Assembly: GCA_018715465.1 (NCBI GenBank) | Contig: DVLN01000170.1 | Coordinates: 1-17,649, forward strand | Origin: Candidatus Faecivivens stercorigallinarum | GTDB taxonomy: Bacteria; Bacillota; Clostridia; Oscillospirales; Ruminococcaceae | Direction: 5' to 3' | Length of the DNA stretch: 17,649 nt | Shown here: positions 5,818-12,917 of the stretch, one piece after another | How positions within the stretch are numbered: the stretch's first letter is position 1 | How the letters are laid out: every line of letters starts with the position of its first letter | The notes under the pieces: generated by a model | Seen by the model: the letters and a program-made list of their open reading frames with translations, nothing else | Told to the model about the DNA's origin: nothing | The model's database searches: none | Program-made: the position numbers and the translations under genes

Positions 5818-8256
5818 ATGCCGCTGGTGGCAAAGGTCGCAGTTGAAAAGACCGGGTTCACTTTTGATAAACTATTTTCGTATGCGATACCCGATGCCCT
5901 GCAAATGGCGATCTGTCGTGGTGTCCGGGTGCTGATCCCATTCGGGAAGGGCAACCGCCTTTCCCAGGGGATGGTCTTTTCAATTGATGAAGAAAAGGCG
6001 ATCGGACTCAAGCCGGTTATTTCGGTGCTGGATGAGGCTCCGGTTTTGACAGAAGAAGGGTTTGCCATCGTTTCATTTATGGTGGACACCACCTTCTGCA
6101 CCTATTATGACGCGGTTCGCTGCCTGATACCATCCGGCCTTTCGGTCGCTGCGGCGACCCGCTTTTCCATTGCACCTGGCTTTTATCACGATACCATCCC
6201 AAATATGCCCCCCGATCAGCAACAGCTGATTCGGCTGATGCTCAGCGCAGACGGTCAGCGGGAAATCGACCTGCTGTTTTCCGGACCGGGATCGGGGAAT
6301 CGTATCCTGACCGCAGAAGCAATGTCTGAAAAAGGTATCCTTGTCAAGGAAACACTTGTCACCCGCAAAGTCGGAGATAAGGTCATCCGCCTGGTGTCGA
6401 TCGCACCGGGAATCGACCCGGACAACGGTTTTACACCCAAACAGCGGGAAGTCCTGCAGGTTTTGCGGGAACATGGTGCTTTACCGGAAAGGGAAGCGGC
6501 TTATCTAGCCGGCGTGACCGAATCGGTGGTAAAAAATCTGATCCGAAAAGAAGTCCTGCTGGAGACTGAAAAAGAAGTACTGCGTACCCCGTTGCCCCGT
6601 GTACCAATGGATGCTTCCAAAATCCTGCTGTCTGCCAAGCAGCAGGAAGTTTATGAAGGTATATCCGCGCTTTACCAGGCCGACGAAGCAAACGTCGCAC
6701 TGTTGTTTGGCGTGACCGGTTCGGGAAAGACCTCTATTTTTATCCGACTGATCGAAGATGTCCTGTCAGATGGCCGTCAGGTCATCCTGATGGTGCCGGA
6801 GATCGCCCTAACCCCACAGATGCTTGCTAAATTCCGTGGATATTTCGGCGACGCAGTCGCAGTGATTCATTCCAGCCTGTCGGTCGGCGAACGTCTGGAT
6901 GAAAATAAACGCATTCTCAGTGGACAGGCAAAAATTGTCATCGGAACCCGAAGCAGCGTTTTTGCGCCCTGCGAAAATATCGGACTGATTATCATGGATG
7001 AAGAAGGGGAACATTCCTATAAATCGGATTCTTCTCCTCGGTACCATGCCCGGGAGATCGCCAAGCTGCGCTGTGTCCGGCATAAGGCAACACTACTGCT
7101 GGCGTCTGCAACGCCAAGCGTTGAGAGCTTCCATGCCGCCCGGACTGGACGGTACCATCTGTTTACATTGAAAGAACGCTTTGGAACAGCTGACCTGCCA
7201 GATGTCCGGCTGATCAACATGATGCAAGAGGAACAGAACTTCAACTTTTCTCCGATCAGCGACCAGCTGGCAGAAGCGCTGCTGCAAAACTATGAACAGG
7301 GTCAGCAGTCAATCGTTCTGATCAACCGGCGGGGATATTCAACCTTCGCCGTCTGTCTCGACTGCGGTGAGGTTGTCCGCTGTCCCAATTGCAGCGTCTC
7401 ACTGACCTATCACAAGGCAAACGGTTATCTGATGTGCCACTACTGCGGCTATACCAGAAAACTGGAAGAGCCCTGTTCCTCCTGTGGTTCTAATCATCTG
7501 CGGACGGTCGGCACCGGTACCCAGCGGGTGGAAGACCTGATTGCCAACCGGATTCCGTCGGCACGTCTGCTGCGGATGGATACTGACACAACCTATTCCA
7601 GATACGCCTACGAGGAAAAATTTTCTCAGTTTGAGGCAGGGGAATATGACATCATGATCGGTACTCAGATGGTCGCAAAAGGATTAAACTTTCCGAATGT
7701 CACCCTGGTCGGCGTTCTGGGCGCGGACCAGTATCTGTATTCCGGGGATTTCAGAAGCGGTGAAAAGACCTTTTCGCTAATCACTCAGGTTGTCGGACGA
7801 AGCGGACGGTATGAAAAGCACGGCTGTGCCTATATTCAAACGATCTCTCCCGAACATCCGGTCATTCAGGATGCCGCGCGGCAGGATTATGAAGCGTTTT
7901 ATTCCGACGAAATTGTCATGCGTAAGACCGCTTTACAGCCGCCATTTTGTGACCTGGCTGTTATCGGTCTGTCCAGCAGCGATGAAACAGCTGTCCGCCA
8001 GACAGCTAGACAACTGCACACCCTGCTCGGCCAGGCGCTGACCGACACGGTTCCACAGCTGCCCTGTGTGCTGCTCGGGGTATCGGAAGCAGGCGTTTAC
8101 CGGCTTAATGGACGGTTCCGTCTGCGGATTATCCTCAAATGCAAAAACAACCGCCGGTTCCGCAATCTGCTGCGCGGAGTTATCGCGCAGGCAGCGGGCA
8201 ACCGGCTTTTCTCCAAAACCAGTATCTATGTGGATATGAACGGGGATATTGGCTAA
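5818..8256 (+). CDS. priA: Primosomal protein N' (PriA replication-restart helicase)
   Basis: This 812-residue superfamily 2 helicase recognises stalled forks and reloads the replicative helicase. The N-terminal DNA-binding domain begins AKVAVEKTGFTFDKLFSYAIP. Walker A is GVTGSGKT (298-305). The helicase motif II region reads DEEGEH (394-399), with SATPS (430-434) after it. Eight cysteines for two zinc ions are at 513, 516, 522, 525, 540, 543, 553 and 556. Motifs MIGTQMVAKGLNFPNV (613-628) and QVVGRSGR (657-664) complete the helicase core. The fourth residue of motif II is Gly, where His is common in PriA. The start at 5818 is set by GGGAGGGG 5 nt upstream. It is separated from rpoZ by tandem dyads and precedes def by 21 nt. 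Confidence 0.97.
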   Translation: MPLVAKVAVEKTGFTFDKLFSYAIPDALQMAICRGVRVLIPFGKGNRLSQGMVFSIDEEKAIGLKPVISVLDEAPVLTEEGFAIVSFMVDTTFCTYYDAVRCLIPSGLSVAAATRFSIAPGFYHDTIPNMPPDQQQLIRLMLSADGQREIDLLFSGPGSGNRILTAEAMSEKGILVKETLVTRKVGDKVIRLVSIAPGIDPDNGFTPKQREVLQVLREHGALPEREAAYLAGVTESVVKNLIRKEVLLETEKEVLRTPLPRVPMDASKILLSAKQQEVYEGISALYQADEANVALLFGVTGSGKTSIFIRLIEDVLSDGRQVILMVPEIALTPQMLAKFRGYFGDAVAVIHSSLSVGERLDENKRILSGQAKIVIGTRSSVFAPCENIGLIIMDEEGEHSYKSDSSPRYHAREIAKLRCVRHKATLLLASATPSVESFHAARTGRYHLFTLKERFGTADLPDVRLINMMQEEQNFNFSPISDQLAEALLQNYEQGQQSIVLINRRGYSTFAVCLDCGEVVRCPNCSVSLTYHKANGYLMCHYCGYTRKLEEPCSSCGSNHLRTVGTGTQRVEDLIANRIPSARLLRMDTDTTYSRYAYEEKFSQFEAGEYDIMIGTQMVAKGLNFPNVTLVGVLGADQYLYSGDFRSGEKTFSLITQVVGRSGRYEKHGCAYIQTISPEHPVIQDAARQDYEAFYSDEIVMRKTALQPPFCDLAVIGLSSSDETAVRQTARQLHTLLGQALTDTVPQLPCVLLGVSEAGVYRLNGRFRLRIILKCKNNRRFRNLLRGVIAQAAGNRLFSKTSIYVDMNGDIG

Positions 8257-8277
8257 GATAGTAAAGGATGAAACAAA

Positions 8278-8787
8278 ATGGCTATTCGTAATATGGTATA
8301 TGAAGGAGACCCGATGCTCCGCAAAACCTCCCGCGAGGTTACCGTTTTTGATGAAAAGCTCGGCACGCTGCTGGATGATATGGCAGAAACGATGGCCCAG
8401 CATATGGGCGTCGGCCTTGCCGGTGTTCAGGTCGGTATTCTGCGCCGGGTCGTTGTGATTGACATTGGAGAAGGACGTATCGAACTGATCAACCCGACCA
8501 TCATCCGCTCCTCTGGTTCACAGGAGGGAAGCGAAGGCTGTCTGTCCTTCCCGGGACAGTACGGCATCGTTGAACGGCCCGACTCAGTGACTGTTCACGC
8601 GCAGGACCGCCATGGCAACTGGTTTGATATCACCGGAACCGGCCTGCTGGCGCGTGCTTTCTGTCATGAGATCGACCATCTGGATGGTATCGTCTTTAAA
8701 GACCACGCTTCCCGGATGCTGGACCCGGATGAACAGCCGCCGAAAAACAAAAGACGGGTCAAGGCACATGTCAAGGTCAAAAAGTAA
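8278..8787 (+). CDS. def: Peptide deformylase
   Basis: This 169-residue metalloenzyme removes the formyl group from the N-terminal Met of new proteins. All three family motifs are present: GVGLAGVQ (44-51), EGCLS (86-90, metal ligand Cys88) and HEIDH (130-134, two His ligands and the catalytic Glu131). Motif 1 has Gly-Val where Ala-Pro is commonest (GLAAPQ), a variant with the essential Gln51 kept. The C-terminus is strongly basic (KNKRRVKAHVKVKK) and might lie near ribosomal RNA. The ATG at 8278 follows AAAGGA (8263-8268) by 9 nt. It lies directly before fmt, its functional partner. Confidence 0.97.
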   Translation: MAIRNMVYEGDPMLRKTSREVTVFDEKLGTLLDDMAETMAQHMGVGLAGVQVGILRRVVVIDIGEGRIELINPTIIRSSGSQEGSEGCLSFPGQYGIVERPDSVTVHAQDRHGNWFDITGTGLLARAFCHEIDHLDGIVFKDHASRMLDPDEQPPKNKRRVKAHVKVKK

Positions 8788-8799
8788 GGGGCGTTTTAT

Positions 8800-9720
8800 A
8801 TGAATATTGTCTTTATGGGGACGCCCGATTTTGCGGTTCCCTGTCTGCAAAAACTGCTGGATGCCGGATACCCGGTTACGGGTGTCTTTACCCAGCCGGA
8901 TAAACCGAAAGGCAGAGGATATAAGCTGGTGCCACCGCCAGTTAAAGAACTGGCAATGGCACATGATATCCCGGTTTTTCAGCCGGCCAGCCTGCGCAAT
9001 GATGAGGCGTATGAGCTGCTCAAAAGCTGTGCGCCCGACCTGATTGTCGTCGTCGCTTACGGCAAAATCCTGCCCAAACGGGTGCTGGAACTGCCGCAGT
9101 ACGGCTGTATCAATGTTCACGCTTCACTGCTGCCCCGGTACCGCGGTGCAGGCCCCATCCAGTGGGCAATTCTCAACGGCGAATCTGAGACGGGTATCAC
9201 GACGATGTATATGGGTGAAGGACTGGACACCGGCGATATGCTGGAACAGGTCAAAACCCCGATCGGAGAGAATGAAACAGCAGGCGAACTGTATACCCGT
9301 CTGTCTAAAATGGGCGCTGAAACGCTGCTTGTGACACTGCAAAAGCTGGAAGCCGATGCTTTGCTGCGGACACCGCAGGACGACAGTCTTTCCTGTTATG
9401 CACCGATTCTGGACAAGAGCTTATGCCCGCTTGATTTTAACAAAACAGCCCGCGAGCTTCACAACCAGATCCGTGGATTGTCTTCCTGGCCGGCTGCAAC
9501 CACCACCTACAAAGGCAAACGCCTCAAAGTATATGAGAGCCGCCTGGTTTCGATGAGTGGTCAGCCTGGTGAGATTCTGGATACCAAACGGTTTATCGTC
9601 GCCTGTAAAGAAGGCGCACTGCAACTGGTTTCGGTTCAGTATGAGGGCGGACGCCGGATGGATGGCGACGCATTTTTGCGTGGAAGACCCCCGGTGTCGG
9701 GAGAAAAACTGGGTGAATAA
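8800..9720 (+). CDS. fmt: Methionyl-tRNA formyltransferase
   Basis: This 306-residue enzyme transfers a formyl group from 10-formyl-tetrahydrofolate to initiator Met-tRNA. The N-terminal Rossmann-like domain begins MNIVFMGTPDFAVP. The catalytic set is Asn105 and His107 in NVHASLLPRYRGAGPIQWA, and Asp143 in GLDTGDM (141-147). GRGYKLVPPPVKELA (38-52) is the flexible segment before the active site. The C-terminal RNA-binding domain starts at about residue 205 (LDFNKTARELHNQIRGL). The start has TAAGGGG (8785-8791), which overlaps the def stop codon, indicating coupling. Length and motifs are normal. Confidence 0.98.
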   Translation: MNIVFMGTPDFAVPCLQKLLDAGYPVTGVFTQPDKPKGRGYKLVPPPVKELAMAHDIPVFQPASLRNDEAYELLKSCAPDLIVVVAYGKILPKRVLELPQYGCINVHASLLPRYRGAGPIQWAILNGESETGITTMYMGEGLDTGDMLEQVKTPIGENETAGELYTRLSKMGAETLLVTLQKLEADALLRTPQDDSLSCYAPILDKSLCPLDFNKTARELHNQIRGLSSWPAATTTYKGKRLKVYESRLVSMSGQPGEILDTKRFIVACKEGALQLVSVQYEGGRRMDGDAFLRGRPPVSGEKLGE

Positions 9721-9744
9721 CGGATAATTGATGGAGGAGATTGT

Positions 9745-11085
9745 ATGCCGGCTCGCAAAATATCTGCCCGTGAAGCAGTTTATAAAGGACTATTGCGGAT
9801 GCAGCAGGGGGCCTATTCCAACCTCCTTCTGGACAGCCTGCTGTCAGAACTGGACGACAGCAGAGAGCGGCAGTTTGCTGCCCAGCTGTTTTATGGAGTT
9901 CTCGAACGGGATGTGACCATCCGCTGGGTCATCCGCTGCCTGATTGGGAAACCGGAAAGCAAACTGGACAATGAGGTGATTGCTGCTTTGTCGATCGCCC
10001 TCTACCAGATCAAATGGATGGACGGTGTACCGGATGCTGCGGCAGTCAATGAAAGTGTAAATCTGATTCGACACTCTAAAAAGAAAAGCGCGGCCGGATT
10101 TGTCAACGGAGTTCTGCGCAGTTTCCTTCGAAAGGAAGGTCAGCTTCCTCTGCCGGAAGACCCGATGGGGCGTGCTGAAATTGAATATGCAATGCCGCGC
10201 TGGATTTTGGAGATATGGAAGCGGGACTATGGAATGGATACTGCGCTTCGGCTGGCGGAAAGCTGTCTGGGACGGCCGCCTATTCAGCTGCGTGTCAACA
10301 CGCTGGTCACCAACCGCGACGCAGTCATGACCGAACTGGAAGGCGAGGGAGTCAAAGTGCGTCCCCATCCACTGTTGGGTGACTGCCTGACAGTTTCAGA
10401 GACGGGATCTCTTGGCCGCCTGGCTGCGATCAAAGAGGGACGCTGCTATGTACAGGACGCCGCTTCTCAGCTGTGCGCCCGTGCGGTTGACCCACAGCCG
10501 GGAGAAACGGTACTGGATCTCTGTGCCGCGCCCGGCTCAAAAAGTTTTACAATGGCACAGCTGATGAAGGACAGGGGTCAGTTGTTATCCTTTGACCTGC
10601 ACCCCCACCGGGCACAACTGATCGCGGATGGTGCCAGAAGGCTGAATATCCACTGTATCCAAGCCGAAACAGGGGATGCGGCGAAATACAATGCTGCACT
10701 GCCTCTGGCAGACCGTGTGCTGTGTGATGTTCCCTGTGCCGGGCTGGGGGTCATTCGGAGAAAGCCGGAGATCAGGCGCAAGAGTGCAAAAGAGATCGCC
10801 GGATTGCCGGAGATTCAACTGGCTATCCTACATAACGCGGCCAACTACCTGCGGCCGGGCGGAATACTGGTCTATTCCACCTGCTCGCTTAATAAAGACG
10901 AAAATGACAGGGTCGCAGCTGCTTTTCTGGCAGCGCATCCCGATTTTACGCCATCCCCCCTTGGTGCTGTATTTGAACAGCTGGGGGCAGACGGAAACAC
11001 CGTCGGCGGGAACACCGTCACACTAATGCCGCATACCGGCGATTACGACGGGTTCTATATTGCAAGATTCAGCAAAAGGGTGTGA
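9745..11085 (+). CDS. rsmB: 16S rRNA (cytosine-967-C5)-methyltransferase RsmB
   Basis: This 446-residue enzyme methylates C967 of 16S rRNA with S-adenosylmethionine. Residues about 1-135 are a NusB-like helical RNA-binding domain (ISAREAVYKGL, QLFYGVLERD). The methyltransferase domain follows, with the SAM loop VLDLCAAPGSK (256-266), motif IV DVPCAGLGV (328-336, Cys331) and motif VI YSTCSL (377-382, catalytic Cys380). Two cysteines in motifs IV and VI are the hallmark of RNA m5C methyltransferases. The ATG at 9745 is preceded by GGAGGAG (9733-9739). The stop overlaps the GTG start of rlmN. Confidence 0.97.
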   Translation: MPARKISAREAVYKGLLRMQQGAYSNLLLDSLLSELDDSRERQFAAQLFYGVLERDVTIRWVIRCLIGKPESKLDNEVIAALSIALYQIKWMDGVPDAAAVNESVNLIRHSKKKSAAGFVNGVLRSFLRKEGQLPLPEDPMGRAEIEYAMPRWILEIWKRDYGMDTALRLAESCLGRPPIQLRVNTLVTNRDAVMTELEGEGVKVRPHPLLGDCLTVSETGSLGRLAAIKEGRCYVQDAASQLCARAVDPQPGETVLDLCAAPGSKSFTMAQLMKDRGQLLSFDLHPHRAQLIADGARRLNIHCIQAETGDAAKYNAALPLADRVLCDVPCAGLGVIRRKPEIRRKSAKEIAGLPEIQLAILHNAANYLRPGGILVYSTCSLNKDENDRVAAAFLAAHPDFTPSPLGAVFEQLGADGNTVGGNTVTLMPHTGDYDGFYIARFSKRV

Positions 11086-12125
11086 GTATTATCAATACCT
11101 ATGATATCAAGTCGCTGACCATCCCGGAGCTGGAAGCATTCATGCAGCAGCTTGGGCAGCCGAAATTCCGTGCAAAACAGATCTTTCAATGGCTGCATCA
11201 AAAACGGGTATTGTCGTTTGACGAGATGAAAAATCTTCCGGCACCGCTCCGGGAACAACTGAAACAGCAGTGCAGCATCACCCACTTTACAATTGAGCGG
11301 AAACTGGTGTCGGCGGAAGACGGAACCATCAAATATCTTTACCGTCTGGCAGACGGAGAATACGTGGAAAGCGTGCTGATGCGGTATGAACATGGTATCA
11401 GTGTCTGCGTCTCCACCCAGGTGGGCTGCAAAATGGGATGCAGTTTCTGCGCGTCAACGAAGGCTGGATTTGTCCGACACCTGACTCCGTCGGAAATATT
11501 GGAACAGGTCTATGCACCCGCCAGAGATACCGGCGAACGAATTGATAGCCTGGTGTTGATGGGAATTGGCGAGCCGTTGGACAATTACGACAATGTGCTG
11601 CGGTTCCTTGAATTGGTCAGCTCACCTGATGGACTGTGCATGAGCCACCGCCATATTTCGCTGTCTACCTGCGGACTGGTCGACCGGATCTATCAACTGG
11701 CTGATCTGAATTTACAGATCACCCTGTCGGTATCTCTGCACGCCTCCAACAATCAGGTACGGGATGAAATCATGCCGGTCAACCATCGTTACCCGATTGA
11801 ACAGCTGATGAAGGCCTGCCAGTATTACACTGACAAGACCCATCGCCGCATCTCCTATGAGTATTCTCTGATCCGCGGTGTCAATGACAATCCACGTCAG
11901 GCGGAGGAGCTTGCCGCCCTGCTCAAAGGAATGCTCTGTCATGTCAATCTGATTCCGGTCAACTATGTCGAGGAAGCCGGATTCCATCAGAGTGGACGCC
12001 AGCAGATTTATGCGTTCCAGAAGCTGTTGCAGTCCCGCGGCATCAACGCGACCATCCGCAGAACACTTGGTGCGGATATCAACGCCGCCTGCGGACAACT
12101 GCGGCGGACGGCCATCAAAAAATAG
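11082..12125 (+). CDS. rlmN: Dual-specificity 23S rRNA/tRNA adenine-C2 methyltransferase RlmN
   Basis: This 347-residue radical-SAM enzyme methylates C2 of A2503 in 23S rRNA and A37 in some tRNAs. The [4Fe-4S] motif CKMGCSFC gives C116, C120 and C123. The two cysteines used for methyl transfer are present as C109 (SVCVSTQ) and C337 (AACGQLRR). MGIGEPLDNYDN (160-171) and the His-rich SAM-binding segments are intact. The A-loop residue pattern fits RlmN; the Cfr resistance paralogue is the only close alternative and is less likely in this operon position. The GTG at 11082 overlaps the rsmB stop as GTGA. The nearest purine run (AAAAGGG, 11074-11080) is only one base away, so initiation probably depends on coupling to rsmB. 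Confidence 0.96.
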   Translation: MSIINTYDIKSLTIPELEAFMQQLGQPKFRAKQIFQWLHQKRVLSFDEMKNLPAPLREQLKQQCSITHFTIERKLVSAEDGTIKYLYRLADGEYVESVLMRYEHGISVCVSTQVGCKMGCSFCASTKAGFVRHLTPSEILEQVYAPARDTGERIDSLVLMGIGEPLDNYDNVLRFLELVSSPDGLCMSHRHISLSTCGLVDRIYQLADLNLQITLSVSLHASNNQVRDEIMPVNHRYPIEQLMKACQYYTDKTHRRISYEYSLIRGVNDNPRQAEELAALLKGMLCHVNLIPVNYVEEAGFHQSGRQQIYAFQKLLQSRGINATIRRTLGADINAACGQLRRTAIKK

Positions 12126-12153
12126 AGTCAAAGCACAGGAAGGAGCGCTGCCG

Positions 12154-12882
12154 ATGAAAATTGCTGGGAAAACAGACGTCGGTATGATCCGAAAAACCAA
12201 TCAGGATACCTTTCGTATCGCTGTTTTGTGTGACGGAATAGGCTTTGCGCTGGTCTGTGACGGCATGGGCGGCGTCAAAGGCGGAGATCAGGCAAGCGCC
12301 ATCGCCAAACGGATGATTACATCGGTCATCCGCGACAATATCCAGACAGGTATGATGGATGATGAGCTGCATGACCTGCTGCTGCGGGCGATTTTCGAAG
12401 CCAACCGTCAGATCTATGAACAGGCACAGAATCAGCCGGAATTTGCCGGCATGGGAACGACTGCGCTTGCGGCAATCATTACGCCGGATTGCGCTTATAT
12501 CGGTCATGTCGGGGACTCAAGACTGTATCAGTTACACAGCGGACAGTTTTATCAGGTCACCCGCGATCATTCGCGGGTGCAGGAGATGATCGACCTGGGA
12601 CAGATTACACCCGAAGAGGCGCGGCTGCGTCCCGACCGGAACATCATCACCCGGGCGGTCGGTATCGCGCCGGATGTGGATGTCGATTTGCTGGACCTTC
12701 AGCTGTCACCGGGCGACCGGCTACTGATGTGCAGCGATGGACTTTCGGGGTTATGCAGCGACCGGGAGATGGGAGATGTCCTTTCCTCTCATCCGATTGA
12801 AGAGGTGACCGAGCAACTGATCGCTGCTGCCAACCGCAAGGGCGGCTATGATAACATTACCGTCGTTGTCATTGAAAATTGA
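12154..12882 (+). CDS. prpC: PP2C-type Ser/Thr protein phosphatase PrpC/Stp
   Basis: This 242-residue cytoplasmic metal-dependent phosphatase reverses phosphorylation made by the adjacent PrkC kinase. PP2C motifs are in order: TDVGMIRKTNQD (metal ligand Asp18), CDGMGG (35-40, Asp36), GHVGDSRLY (117-125), RDHSRVQEM (137-145), NIITRAVG (163-170), CSDGLSGL (193-200, Asp195) and GGYDNITVVV (230-239, Asp233). The frame is open upstream into rlmN, but the ATG at 12154 gives the family N-terminus and has AGGAAGGAG (12137-12145) 8 nt upstream. The gap to rlmN is 28 nt and to prkC 35 nt. Pairing with prkC is conserved in Firmicutes. Confidence 0.95.
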   Translation: MKIAGKTDVGMIRKTNQDTFRIAVLCDGIGFALVCDGMGGVKGGDQASAIAKRMITSVIRDNIQTGMMDDELHDLLLRAIFEANRQIYEQAQNQPEFAGMGTTALAAIITPDCAYIGHVGDSRLYQLHSGQFYQVTRDHSRVQEMIDLGQITPEEARLRPDRNIITRAVGIAPDVDVDLLDLQLSPGDRLLMCSDGLSGLCSDREMGDVLSSHPIEEVTEQLIAAANRKGGYDNITVVVIEN

Positions 12883-12917
12883 CGACGGGTTTATGACCAA
12901 AAAGGAATGGTTTGCAT

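Noticed and set aside
11965..12153. Upstream extension of prpC into rlmN
   Set aside because: The extension overlaps the conserved rlmN C-terminus, and the family N-terminus begins at 12154 with a strong binding site.
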